A stretch of 45,687 nt of DNA from Thermoguttaceae bacterium (lineage in GTDB: Bacteria; Planctomycetota; Planctomycetia; Pirellulales; Thermoguttaceae), in the NCBI GenBank assembly GCA_025062105.1, contig JANXAQ010000006.1, forward strand, positions 1 through 45,687, written 5' to 3'. The notes under the pieces are model-generated. The model searched no databases. It saw only the letters and a program-made list of their open reading frames with translations, and had not been told where the DNA came from. Position numbers and translations under genes: made by a program. Below, piece by piece: positions 10,027 through 18,493 of the stretch (positions are counted from its first letter, which is position 1; each line of letters starts with the position of its first letter).

Positions 10027-10899
10027 TGCTCTGAGCGGAACCGCTTGGGCACCCCGCAGAGATTGCCCCGAATTGCGCTTCTCCAGACCCTCAGGCCCAG
10101 GTACTCGGAAACCAGATGCTTCTTTGCATTGTAAACGCTACTTTGCGACTGCGAAACCCAAGCTCTTGGGGGTGGTTCGGCCTTGCCAGAGCATATTGGC
10201 ATATATTGGCATAGAAGTTGCCCTTTAGGTCAGTTCAGCGGATTTAAGCTTCTAACAAAAATGACCTTTCCTCCCACCCGCCAAGAGGACGATTAGCACA
10301 TCAGCCCCATCGCGATTTTCATTTTCTTAGAAAATGGGGATTTGGCTGGTTTCCCATGGGTTTTGGCCGACCGGCTCCTATCCTCCAGACTCCTTAAAAA
10401 CAGAGATTTTGGGGATTCTGGGGAATTGAAGAAGGAAAACTACTTTCATCATAGAAAATGCTTAGGACAGCCTCTTAGAGGTCTTTAATCTTTTGGTGCC
10501 TAACTTCAATTGCAGCGCATCGGTTGATACGTCCTGTCGCCGCTGAGCAGGCAGGAATCCGGCTTGAGGAAAGGATCCGCCAAGGCAGAAGAGCTCCTAG
10601 TTCTGCTAGTTTGGAGAGTGGGTCCGATAAGCGGATATTGCTGAGTTGGCAGTTTTTCCCGGGTTTGCTAGGGCTTTCTCTGTCGCATTTGAACTGGGAC
10701 ACCAAGGTCCTCCTGGTATTGGCGGCCCAAACTGCCTGCCCAGGAGCATGAGCCTTGCAAAACCGTAGCGCTCCGTTTGACAAAGGTGTGCAAAAATTGC
10801 AGCCCCTTTTTCCAAAAAGTGCAATCGGAGGAAAGCGGATCAGCAGGTGATCCGCCACGTGGAGGTTGGTTCCTTTTTTTTCCTAAGGAGGTCCAAACA
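10027..10899. other. Spacer upstream of the secreted Gly/Met-rich protein
   Basis: No credible gene. It contains an element-B copy (10330-10474). Close to the next gene lies a perfect small hairpin (GCGGATCA, 5-nt loop, TGATCCGC; 10835-10855), which would lie in the 5' leader of the 10900 gene. A TTGACA occurs near 10774 but has no matching -10 box at normal spacing, so I do not call a promoter. Confidence 0.5.
10330..10474 (-). mobile_element. Element B copy 1 (MITE-like, 145 bp)
   Basis: An inverted homologue of 15050-15204, sharing GGTTTCCCATGGGTTTTGGC, CTTAAAAACAGAGATTT and the run ending in ATAGAAAATG. The right end reads GGACAGCCTC and is followed by TTA; the left end is preceded by TTA, but about 8 bp of its terminal repeat is missing, so this copy is probably immobile. 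No coding capacity. Confidence 0.75.
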
Positions 10900-11616
10900 A
10901 TGTATTGCAAAAGACTTTGGTGGATGGTTTTGGTGCTGGCGACTGGATTCGGGGCAGGTTTGTCAGCAACTTGGGCGGCAGAGCCATCGGCTCCTCCAGC
11001 ACCTGCCCCTTCTGCCCAAAATCTCTCGCCTGAGGCCATAGCCGAGCTGCGAGCCAAAATCCATGCCACTATGGCCGAACTTTGGCAGGAGCAGGCAAAG
11101 CCCCAGCCCGATCAAGACAAAATCCGTCAACTCCAACAGCAATTGATCCAATTGCGTCAGCAACTGCAAACCACCCTTCGGCAAGGTGGGGCACATGTGC
11201 CCCCAGCAGGTGCTAGTGCACCGGCCGGGCTTACTCCCCAAGCTGCTAGCCAGGCCGCTCTGGGTACCGGAGCAGGCTTAGGTCCACGGGCTGGGTGGAC
11301 GACAGGACAAGGGTTCGGTGCCGGGCCACAGGCAGGTTTATGGCCCGGCTCTGGGATGGGCTACGGCCCTGGCCGAGGGCCAGGCAAAGGAGCCGGTAGA
11401 GGCCGCGGCTTTGGCATGGGCTGGAACACTGCCCCTAGGATGGGGATGGGCGTTGGACAAGGTCCTGCCGGTGAGCTAGGGCCTGTGGGTCCAGGGGGCG
11501 GCATGGGCCGAGGCCTCGGCCCCGGCATGGGCATCGGCCGTGGCGGCCCCTGGTTTATTGACCATAATCAAAACGGCATCTGCGATCGCTGGGAAGCCCG
11601 CTGGCAAAACCGTTAA
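10900..11616 (+). CDS. Secreted Gly/Met/Pro-rich protein with a C-terminal EF-hand-like motif
   Basis: Not a family I can name. The ATG at 10900 follows a near-perfect AAGGAGGT seven bases upstream, which decides the start against longer in-frame options. Residues 1-27 form a signal peptide (MYCKRLWWMVLVLATGFGAG, cleavage near TWAA). About 35-100 is a predicted helix rich in Gln (LRAKIHATMAELWQEQ, QQLIQLRQQLQTTLRQ), reminiscent of periplasmic Spy/ZraP-type helical proteins. About 110-220 is a Gly/Met/Arg repeat-like tail (GMGRGLGPGMGIGRGG). The end, FIDHNQNGICDRWEARW, has the D-x-N-x-N-G-x-C-D spacing of a calcium-binding loop. A metal-related or envelope-stress role is only a guess. Monocistronic, with a terminator-like hairpin 67 bp downstream. 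Confidence 0.75.
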   Translation: MYCKRLWWMVLVLATGFGAGLSATWAAEPSAPPAPAPSAQNLSPEAIAELRAKIHATMAELWQEQAKPQPDQDKIRQLQQQLIQLRQQLQTTLRQGGAHVPPAGASAPAGLTPQAASQAALGTGAGLGPRAGWTTGQGFGAGPQAGLWPGSGMGYGPGRGPGKGAGRGRGFGMGWNTAPRMGMGVGQGPAGELGPVGPGGGMGRGLGPGMGIGRGGPWFIDHNQNGICDRWEARWQNR

Positions 11617-11682
11617 GCTCATGATCTGGTAACCCCGGCTTTTTGCTCATTGTGGGTTTGCGGGGGACTACCTCTTTTGCCC

Positions 11683-11724
11683 CAATCGCCTCTGCCCCAA
11701 CTGGCAGAGGCGATTGTATTTCTG
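11683..11724 (+). terminator. Terminator-like hairpin after the secreted protein gene
   Basis: A perfect 14-bp stem (CAATCGCCTCTGCC / GGCAGAGGCGATTG) with a 6-base loop, followed by TATTTCT. The T tract is weak, so it may be an imperfect intrinsic terminator or simply a stabilising 3' stem. A T-rich CTCTTTTG lies on its other side. Confidence 0.5.
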
Positions 11725-11872
11725 AGGGCTGAAAACGTTGCGAATCGGCCCATAGGGTTTGCCTATTCCCGTCCGGACCAGAGCTCCGTTTTTTTAGACT
11801 ACCCACTTTACCTTTGTCGGGGGACAAGCTAGATTGAATCTTTCGTAACACTTCACCGGAACGAAGCTGTCT

Positions 11873-11948
11873 GTCATCCCAGCGTAAGCAGGGATCCACG
11901 GGGAGAAGGGGTTCGGTCGATCTGGATTCCCCTTTGTCCGGGAACGAC
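11873..11948. repeat. REP/BIME-like inverted pair
   Basis: TGTCATCCCAGCGTAAGCAG plus GGATCCA faces TGGATTCCCCTTTGTCCGGG plus AACGACA. The same motif class (TGTCATT, C-rich arm, AAGCGGGAATCCAG) recurs at 29640-29730, 31892-31928 and 33192-33224. Confidence 0.65.
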
Positions 11949-12073
11949 AAAGGGCCTTTTTCCGCCTAAAAACAGACTGGTACTTCAACCGGCTGACCTG
12001 TTCCATTTTTCTATCTCTCGCTTTGGAAGAGCCTTGGTACCAAGAGGATTTGAAAAATTTTTCTGCAGGGAGA

Positions 12074-14221
12074 ATGAACCCATCGATGAATGCATCAGCG
12101 CAGTCTGTTTCCAACAATAGGCATCCGTTGGATAGTATTTTTTCTCCGAAATCGGTAGCGGTGGTGGGAGTTACGGCGACGCCCGGCACCGTACCGTACG
12201 ACATCTTTTACAATATTCTGACCAGCGGCTACCGAGGCACCCTCTATCCGGTAGCTCCCGGCAAACGGAGCATTTGCGCCGTGCGGGCCTACCGGTATGT
12301 GATCGATATTGACGATCAGGTGGACTTGGCCGTCATTGTCTTTCCGGCCGAGGTGGTGGACCGAGCACTAGAACAGTGCGGCAAAAAGGGGATCAAAGCA
12401 GCTATTGTCATCTCGGCCGGTTTCCGAGAAATTGGACCAGAAGGTGTTCGACGTGAAGAACGGTTGAAGGCGATCTGCGCCGAATATGGGATTTCGCTTA
12501 TTGGGCCGAATTGTCTGGGAGTGATCAATACCGACCCAGCGGTTCGGCTCAACGCCTCGTTTGCTCGGAGGATGCCGTTGGCAGGGCGGATTGCTTTCCT
12601 GAGCCAATCGGGCGCCTTGTGCACGGCGGTTTTGGATTATGCTCGGGAAAAGCAGATTGGGTTTTCCAAGTTTGTCAGTTTTGGGAATAAGGCCGGCGTT
12701 ACCGAAACCGACCTTTTAGACTATCTCCACCAGGACCCGCAGACGGATGTGATTTTGCTTTATTTGGAGGAGTTGCGTGAGGGCCGGAAGTTGGTGGAAG
12801 TGGCTCGCCGGGTAACGCGGGGTCCAAATGCCAAACCGATTTTGGCCATCAAATCTGGTAGAACGCCTCAGGGGGCGGATGCGGCCGCCAGCCATACCGG
12901 TTCTTTAGCCAGTGAAGACCCCATTTGTGATGCGGTCTTTCAGGAAGCAGGTATTGTCCGGGTGAATACGATTGAAGAAATGTTTAATGCCGCCATCCTC
13001 TATGCCTATCAACCGATGCCGCAGGGCAATCGGCTGGCTATTGTTACCAATGCCGGCGGGCCAGGCGTCATGGCCACCGATGCTGCTGTCAGTATGGGTT
13101 TGGCCGTTCCTCGGCTCAGTGAAACCACGCAGCAACGTCTTCGGGAATCTCTGCCTGCGACGGCCAACGTCAAAAACCCGGTGGATGTCATCGGCGATGC
13201 CCGTGCGGATCGCTATCAGGCGGCTTTGCGTCATGTGCTCGATGATCCTCAAATCGACCAGGTACTGGTCATCTTGACCCCCCAATCCATGACCGATATT
13301 GAGGCAATTGCTCACGGCATTGTTGGAATGGCGAAAAATGCTTCCAAGCCAATCGCCTGCTCCTTTATGGGAGCTGAAGATGTAGCGCCGGGCATTCGGG
13401 TGTTACAAGATGCGCATGTGCCGCATTATTTGCTGCCAGAGTGGGCTTGTGCGGCCATGGCAGCCGTGCAACGGATTCGCACCTGGCGGGCTTTGGAACT
13501 AGATGAACCGGAGCCATTGCCAGTGGATCAGGCTGCCGCCGCTTCGATTCTCGACCAAGCACCGCCTGGCTATCTGGAAGAACCGGAAGCTTTGGCGGTG
13601 CTGGCAGCCTATGGGTTGCCGGTGCCGCCGCATCGGCTTTGCACCAGCCCGGAGGAGGCAGCTGAATTTGCCGAGCAGATCGGCTACCCGGTGGTCCTCC
13701 GGGTAGTAAGCCCTCAGGTGGTGCACAAATGGGATGTTGGCGGGGTCCGGCTCAATCTTCAGAATTCCGAGGCGGTTCGCTCAGCCTTTACCCAAATGCT
13801 CCAAAGCGTCCGCCAGGCTGTGCCCCAGGCAGAAATCCGCGGAGCAGTTGTTCGGCGGATGATCCCGCCCGGGCATGAAGTTATCCTAGGAGCAAAACGA
13901 GATCCTTCGTTTGGACCTGTCATCATGTTTGGCCTTGGGGGCCTCTATGTGGAACTTTTCAAAGATGTAACCTTCGCCCTGGCCCCTGTCAGCCGACACA
14001 GTGCCCAACGGATGCTCCAACATGTGAAAGCCTTCAAGCTCCTGGAAGGTCTGCGGGGCAGCCCACCGGCGGATGTGGAAAACATCCGGGAATGCATCCA
14101 ACGGCTCAGCCAACTGGTGGCCGACTTCCCCCGCATTAGCGAACTAGACGTCAACCCCTTGATCGTCGGCCCCCGAGATCGTGGCAATATGGTGGCTGAC
14201 GTACGAATCCGCCTCAGTTAG
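12074..14221 (+). CDS. ADP-forming acetyl/acyl-CoA synthetase (single chain alpha-beta fusion)
   Basis: Catalyses acyl-CoA + ADP + Pi to acid + ATP + CoA, reversibly (NDP-forming family). About 715 residues, the usual size of a fused alpha-beta enzyme without a GNAT domain. Order: CoA-binding Rossmann domain (SVAVVGVTATPGTVPYDIF), two succinyl-CoA-ligase-like domains with ISLIGPNCLGVIN and AFLSQSGAL, the phospho-histidine motif AASHTGSLAS, then a C-terminal ATP-grasp_5 domain (YPVVLRVVSPQVVHKWDVGG, ending SELDVNPLIVGP). Start: ATG 12074 abuts AGGGAG; ATG 12086 has the same site at longer spacing; a TTG at 12023 only extends the frame. The next gene is an acyl carrier protein 480 bp downstream, probably a separate unit. 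Confidence 0.9.
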   Translation: MNPSMNASAQSVSNNRHPLDSIFSPKSVAVVGVTATPGTVPYDIFYNILTSGYRGTLYPVAPGKRSICAVRAYRYVIDIDDQVDLAVIVFPAEVVDRALEQCGKKGIKAAIVISAGFREIGPEGVRREERLKAICAEYGISLIGPNCLGVINTDPAVRLNASFARRMPLAGRIAFLSQSGALCTAVLDYAREKQIGFSKFVSFGNKAGVTETDLLDYLHQDPQTDVILLYLEELREGRKLVEVARRVTRGPNAKPILAIKSGRTPQGADAAASHTGSLASEDPICDAVFQEAGIVRVNTIEEMFNAAILYAYQPMPQGNRLAIVTNAGGPGVMATDAAVSMGLAVPRLSETTQQRLRESLPATANVKNPVDVIGDARADRYQAALRHVLDDPQIDQVLVILTPQSMTDIEAIAHGIVGMAKNASKPIACSFMGAEDVAPGIRVLQDAHVPHYLLPEWACAAMAAVQRIRTWRALELDEPEPLPVDQAAAASILDQAPPGYLEEPEALAVLAAYGLPVPPHRLCTSPEEAAEFAEQIGYPVVLRVVSPQVVHKWDVGGVRLNLQNSEAVRSAFTQMLQSVRQAVPQAEIRGAVVRRMIPPGHEVILGAKRDPSFGPVIMFGLGGLYVELFKDVTFALAPVSRHSAQRMLQHVKAFKLLEGLRGSPPADVENIRECIQRLSQLVADFPRISELDVNPLIVGPRDRGNMVADVRIRLS

Positions 14222-14700
14222 CACGGAGTTCGCTACTGCCTAGCCTATCAATTGCCGACTGCCTGAGAGGGTTGACTTTTGCCATTTCCCCTAACTCCCT
14301 TTGCCTCCAAGAGTTACGACAACCCCATTTTGCCTACATAATTTCCTCAGCCTAACAGAACAACCAGTTCGACCATGGCTCTTCCAGAGCCAGGTCCAAG
14401 ATGGCTAAAGTCGAAGGCGGACAAAGACAACAGCCCCGTTCGACATGCAGGGGCGGCTGGTCCGGCCTGGTCGTGCCCCATCCGGCAGATCCGGTCGGCA
14501 CTTACTCTCCGCCTCATGGTGCTTGTAAGCTAGGGCGCTATCTGCCGCCCTCTATCAACAATTCGGCCGAACCGCAGGAAACACATTGCTTATACAATAG
14601 ATACTAGATTTACGATACACCTGTAGTATCCGGTCGGGATCACGCTCCGGCCTTACCTATTCCTATTCCTAGTGGTTGGTTTTCTTCAGGGAGTTGTACG
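14222..14700. other. Spacer with element D and the carrier-protein leader
   Basis: No gene. Element-D copy at 14271-14415, then about 285 bp leading to the acyl carrier protein; no promoter boxes are clear enough to call. Confidence 0.45.
14271..14415. repeat. Element D copy (145 bp)
   Basis: Left end GTTGACTTTTGCCATTT, right end AAGATGGCTAAAGTCGAA; imperfect inverted termini of the D family, 50 bp after the synthetase stop codon. Confidence 0.6.
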
Positions 14701-14943
14701 ATGGATAAAAACGAAGTCTATCAACGGGTTGTCAAAGTCGTTTGTGACGTCCTAGGCATTGAACCGGACATCGTCCAGCCGGAAAGCCATTTTGTATTCG
14801 ATCTTGGCGCCGAAAGCACCGATTCGATCCGGCTGGTAGAGGCATTTGAACGAGAATTCAATATCGAAATGGATGAGGATGCGGCTTTAAAAGTAAAGAC
14901 GGTCGGCGGAGCGGCCGAGTTCATTGCAGGATATTTGAAGTAG
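14701..14943 (+). CDS. Acyl carrier protein
   Basis: 80-residue, acidic, four-helix carrier protein whose serine would carry 4'-phosphopantetheine. The attachment motif is DLGAESTDSIRLVEAFE, where the usual form is DLGADSLDTVELVMALE. The Ser is in place, but the following Leu is Thr and the preceding Asp is Glu, so this is a divergent carrier protein rather than a textbook AcpP. The ATG at 14701 follows AGGGAG with 7-base spacing. No fab or ketosynthase genes lie in the window, so its partner is unknown. The stop codon is immediately followed by an element-D end at 14944. Confidence 0.9.
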   Translation: MDKNEVYQRVVKVVCDVLGIEPDIVQPESHFVFDLGAESTDSIRLVEAFEREFNIEMDEDAALKVKTVGGAAEFIAGYLK

Positions 14944-15049
14944 TTCGACTTTTGCCATTTTGTTCCTAACTTGCTTTGTTTTCAAGAGTTAGGATGAAAC
15001 CTCCTTTTGTTCACCCAATTTCCTTCCTCTAAGAGTTACAAGGACTTAA
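14944..15049. repeat. Element D, truncated left half
   Basis: Starts TTCGACTTTTGCCATTTT directly after the carrier-protein stop and continues D-like (TTGTTCACCCAATTTCC) until element B begins. The expected right end is not found beyond B. Confidence 0.6.
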
Positions 15050-15204
15050 AGGCTGTCCTAAAACATTTTCTATGATGAAAGAAGGTTTCCTTCCTCAATT
15101 TCCCAGAATCCCCAAATCTCTGTTTTTAAGGAGGCTGAAGGGGTAGGAGCCGGTCGGCCAAAACCCATGGGAAACCGCCCAAATCCCCATGTCAACACAG
15201 CCTC
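15050..15204 (+). mobile_element. Element B copy 2 (MITE-like, 155 bp)
   Basis: Termini AGGCTGTCCTAAAA and GTCAACACAGCCTC (reverse complement GAGGCTGTGTTGAC) are flanked by TAA on both sides (15047-15049 and 15205-15207). The interior matches 10330-10474 in inverted orientation. Non-coding, so it would need a transposase in trans. Confidence 0.75.
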
Positions 15205-15208
15205 TAAG

Positions 15209-15405
15209 CTCGACTTTTGCCATTTTTCCTAACTTGGTTTGTCTCCAAAAGCTGCGGCGAACACTCCTTTTGTTCACCCGATTTCCTAACTCCAATAATT
15301 CCAATGAGTTACAGCTTTGCCCTTTTAGCAGGCGCCAAAAATGGCAAAAGTAGTGCTAAGAGCTTTCCTCCCTCCAAGACTAGGCCTAAAATGGCAAAAG
15401 TCGAG
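15209..15405. repeat. Element D copy with two right ends
   Basis: Left end CTCGACTTTTGCCATTTTT; candidate right ends AAAAATGGCAAAAGTAGTG (to 15355) and AAAATGGCAAAAGTCGAG (to 15405). The latter is an almost exact inverted repeat of the left end. Confidence 0.65.
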
Positions 15406-16260
15406 AAACAAAGGCTTCTAATAAAATTTGCATCCCCCCTGATGAGCAGCTAGATGTCGCGGCCGATTTCTTAGGAGTTTTATTTTGTTAGAAGCTCAAA
15501 ATTGCGCCTTCCGATGAAGGGAGTGGCCTGTGTTCTATCTTCTTCCCGCTGCTCCAGCAGAGTTAGCCTGGAGGTTGGTGCTGATTTTTTGGGGTTCGTT
15601 TGGAGGCATAGGGAAGATAGCTCCCCCAGTCCAATCGGACTGCTTCTTGCTGGCATCTGCTAGGAAACAAGTAGCTCATATTCCAGATTTCAGGCGCTAT
15701 GCTTCTGTGGAAGGAGTTAAGCCCTCTGAGGAGTTTAGGTCTCTTATATCCAAGGACAACGGCTCGGTTCTGGGCAAAGGTGGAATTGGAGAGGTTAGGT
15801 TTGTTGGGCCTATATGATGGAACCTCTGCATCATTTGACGGAGATATTTTTATACCATTTGGGTTCCTTCCGGGACTGGCCTAATATATAGCGTTGCTAG
15901 CACCTTACATATAGTAGGTGCTTTAATGGCAGTAGCTGAAGCCTGCCCAATCAACAATGCATGAAGTTCACTATATGTTCTAGAATCAACAGAATCAAAA
16001 GTTCGTAAAGCTCACTTTATGTTCAGTATTTTGCCCAGGCTCCACAAGACTCTTGAGGATTCTGAGAAATCTCTGGAAAGCAAACTGTTTTTGCATGAAA
16101 ATGCCTTTTACAGGATCATCCTTGCGAAGTAAGTTTCTTCAAAGCCTTGGATAACCTGCCGAAGTTCCGCAGAGGACTCCCTCAACGTCCATTGTCTGCC
16201 CAAATATCCTCTCCCTACTATAACCGGGTCTGTTGGCCTCTTTATGGAAAGGAGTTTTCC

Positions 16261-18225
16261 GTGAATCGGAAATGGCTGTCGGTATTATGTACTGAAGTAT
16301 ATTATAGAGAAAACCTACCTTGCCCCAAAGACGATACAAGCACCTGGAGGAAAATAAAAGTACTCTGGCTCGGTATGGCGACGGGACTCCTCTTGGGCTC
16401 CCCAGCAGTCTCCGCAGTAGAGTCTCTACCAAATCAAACCGTGACTGATCGTTCCAGCCCAGTCAACCGAAAATCTGAAGATCAGCTTCTTTTGGCCGAG
16501 GAAGGAAAATCCGCTTACACGATTGTGCTGCCGGAAAAAGCTTCTGCCTCTGTCGAACATGCTGCCAAGGAACTTCAGCATTTTCTGGCGGAAATGACCG
16601 GGGCCAGACTCCCTATGCAGAGTGATGTTCAGCCTCTGCCAGAACGGGCCATTCTCTTAGGTCAAAACCGCCATTTGGATAGCCTCGGTGTGAAAATCGA
16701 CTTTGCCGGTTTGGGCACAGAAGGCTATCATCTGCGCACGGCAGGTCCCCATCTAGTGATCGCTGGCAGTCATGTTCGAGGAACGCTTTACGGTGTTTAT
16801 GCTTTGTTGGACGAGCACCTGGGGTGCCGATGGTTTAGTCCCGAGGTCAGCCGGATTCCTAAATACTCCCGGCTTCAGATCGGTCCGTTGGACGAGCGAT
16901 ATGTGCCGCCGTTGGAATATCGGGAAGTGTACACTTATGAGTGTTTTGACGGCGATTGGTCAGCTCGCAACCGGATGAATTCTAGTTGTGCGAGGCTTGG
17001 GCCGCAGCATGGCGGCAAAGTGCGATTTGCCAGCGGATTTTTCGTTCATACCTTTGAACGGCTCGTGCCACCCGATAAATACTTCGACACCCATCCGGAA
17101 TATTTCTCTTTGGTCAAAGGCAAACGACTCAAACACCCATCGCAGCTTTGCTGTACTAATGAGGAGGTGATTCGGCTTTGCACGGAGGCCATTCGGGCTG
17201 CTATGCGTGCCCAGCCGGATGCTACTGTCTTCTCCGTCTCACAAAACGACTGGTACAACTACTGCGAGTGTGAACGGTGTCAGGCATTGGCCAAAGCGGA
17301 GGAATCCCAGATGGGGCCGGTCCTCCTGCTGGTCAATCGGGTGGCCGAGGCCGTGGAAAAAGAATTCCCAGATAAATTAGTGGAAACCCTGGCTTATCAA
17401 TGGACTCGCAAACCACCCAAAACGCTCCGGCCTCGGCCGAACGTAGTGATCCGGCTTTGTTCGATTGAATGCTGTTTTTCTCATCCGCTAGCAACTTGCG
17501 AAAGCCCAGCTAATGCCGCTTTTCGGAGAGACATCGAAGGCTGGTCGAAGATCTGTAAGCGGCTTTGGGTATGGGATTATGTAACCAATTTCCACCATTA
17601 TCTGCTGCCATTTCCCAACCAGCGCGTGCGCCGGGCAAACATCCAGTTTTTTGTAGCCCATGGGGTAACCGGCATCTTTGAGCAGGACACCTACAACAGC
17701 CCTCACAGTGAACTGGCCGCCTTAGGCGGGTATCTGACAGCAAAATTCCTCTGGAATCCCCAGTATGATGAACAAAAGGCTCTTCACGAGTTTCTGGAGG
17801 CTTACTACGGCAAAGCTGCGGAACCGATTCGAGCCTATTTGGATCTGATTCATGATTATGTAGAGAAGCATCGGATTCATGTCAACATTTGGGCGCATAC
17901 GGATAGTCCCCATCTGCCGGATGAACTGCTGTTGGAAGCAGATCGACTTTGGCAAAGGGCCGAACAGCTAACGGCCGACCAGCCCGCCGTTCAGCAGCGG
18001 GTCCGTCTGAGTCGAATGAGCGTCGATTATGCCATTGTCGAACGTGCCCGGTTGCAGCGGAAAAAGACCCCTGATAGCCCTATCTGCCAATTAGCTCGCC
18101 AGCGATTCCAGCCATTCATGCAGACCCTTGAAAAAAGCGGTCTGACCCATTTGCACGAACATCGGCGGCTGAACCTGGCCGAATACCGCCAAGCACTGGC
18201 CGCCGCTTTGGGAATCCAACCTTAG
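16261..18225 (+). CDS. Secreted DUF4838 protein, glycoside-hydrolase-like
   Basis: A large exported protein of the DUF4838 type, often found in polysaccharide-degrading bacteria; its activity is unproven. The GTG at 16261 has AAAGGAG at 6-base spacing, better than the more upstream frame. The signal segment KIKVLWLGMATGLLLGSPAV comes after an unusually long 30-residue n-region. Then comes an alpha-glucuronidase-N-like domain (AAKELQHFLAEMTGARLP, VRGTLYGVYALLDEHLGCRW), followed by DUF4838 (DTHPEYFSLVKGKR, SQNDWYNYCECERCQAL, YQWTRKPP, GIFEQDTYNS). The CECERC cluster could bind metal or form disulfides. About 654 residues. The stop codon TAG overlaps the left flank of an element-A insertion. Confidence 0.85.
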   Translation: MNRKWLSVLCTEVYYRENLPCPKDDTSTWRKIKVLWLGMATGLLLGSPAVSAVESLPNQTVTDRSSPVNRKSEDQLLLAEEGKSAYTIVLPEKASASVEHAAKELQHFLAEMTGARLPMQSDVQPLPERAILLGQNRHLDSLGVKIDFAGLGTEGYHLRTAGPHLVIAGSHVRGTLYGVYALLDEHLGCRWFSPEVSRIPKYSRLQIGPLDERYVPPLEYREVYTYECFDGDWSARNRMNSSCARLGPQHGGKVRFASGFFVHTFERLVPPDKYFDTHPEYFSLVKGKRLKHPSQLCCTNEEVIRLCTEAIRAAMRAQPDATVFSVSQNDWYNYCECERCQALAKAEESQMGPVLLLVNRVAEAVEKEFPDKLVETLAYQWTRKPPKTLRPRPNVVIRLCSIECCFSHPLATCESPANAAFRRDIEGWSKICKRLWVWDYVTNFHHYLLPFPNQRVRRANIQFFVAHGVTGIFEQDTYNSPHSELAALGGYLTAKFLWNPQYDEQKALHEFLEAYYGKAAEPIRAYLDLIHDYVEKHRIHVNIWAHTDSPHLPDELLLEADRLWQRAEQLTADQPAVQQRVRLSRMSVDYAIVERARLQRKKTPDSPICQLARQRFQPFMQTLEKSGLTHLHEHRRLNLAEYRQALAAALGIQP

Positions 18226-18381
18226 AGGTTGTCTGGAAATCAAGACTTGGGCGTTTCCCGATAGGGGTGCGATTCCCCAGCTGTTCCAGCAACAGACGGG
18301 CAAAATAGGCACTTTCCGGATGCTAGGCAATCCAGCTACCAAGCCGATTTCCCCTGGAAAACCGCATTTCCAGACAGTCTC
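18225..18381. mobile_element. Element A copy 1 (MITE-like, 157 bp)
   Basis: Termini GAGGTTGTCTGGAAAT and ATTTCCAGACAGTCTC (reverse complement GAGACTGTCTGGAAAT) with a TTA on each side (18222-18224, 18382-18384). The left TTA forms the first two bases of the upstream stop codon TAG. Homologous along its length to 42755-42913. No coding capacity. Confidence 0.8.
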
Positions 18382-18493
18382 TTAGATTCTATGCGAGCGG
18401 TGCAGGAGGCCTTTTACCAAAAGTCAGGAGCCAGTTGCTGTCTCTCCTATTCTTTTTCCGATAGAATGAAATATTTTAGGAAGAAAGGAGGCT

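Larger units (their letters stand above)
11617..12073. other. Spacer with terminator hairpin and REP-like inverted repeats
   Basis: No gene. It holds a terminator-like stem at 11683-11716 and a REP-like inverted pair at 11873-11948. Confidence 0.5.
14944..16260. other. Mosaic of nested small elements, then unrecognised sequence
   Basis: No credible gene. 14944-15049 is a left-half D element; 15050-15204 is element B flanked by TAA; 15209-15405 is another D element with two candidate right ends. 15410-16260 shows nothing I recognise apart from short AT-rich repeats near 15965-16025 (GTTCACTATATG, GAATCAAAAGTTCGTAAAGC) that resemble the inverted end of the window. Confidence 0.55.

Noticed and set aside
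10774..10802. TTGACA as promoter of the secreted Gly/Met-rich protein
   Set aside because: No -10-like hexamer at 16-18 bp.
15530..15884. Plus-strand frames in the spacer after the acyl carrier protein
   Set aside because: Overlapping frames with no family resemblance or ribosome binding site, in repeat-rich sequence.
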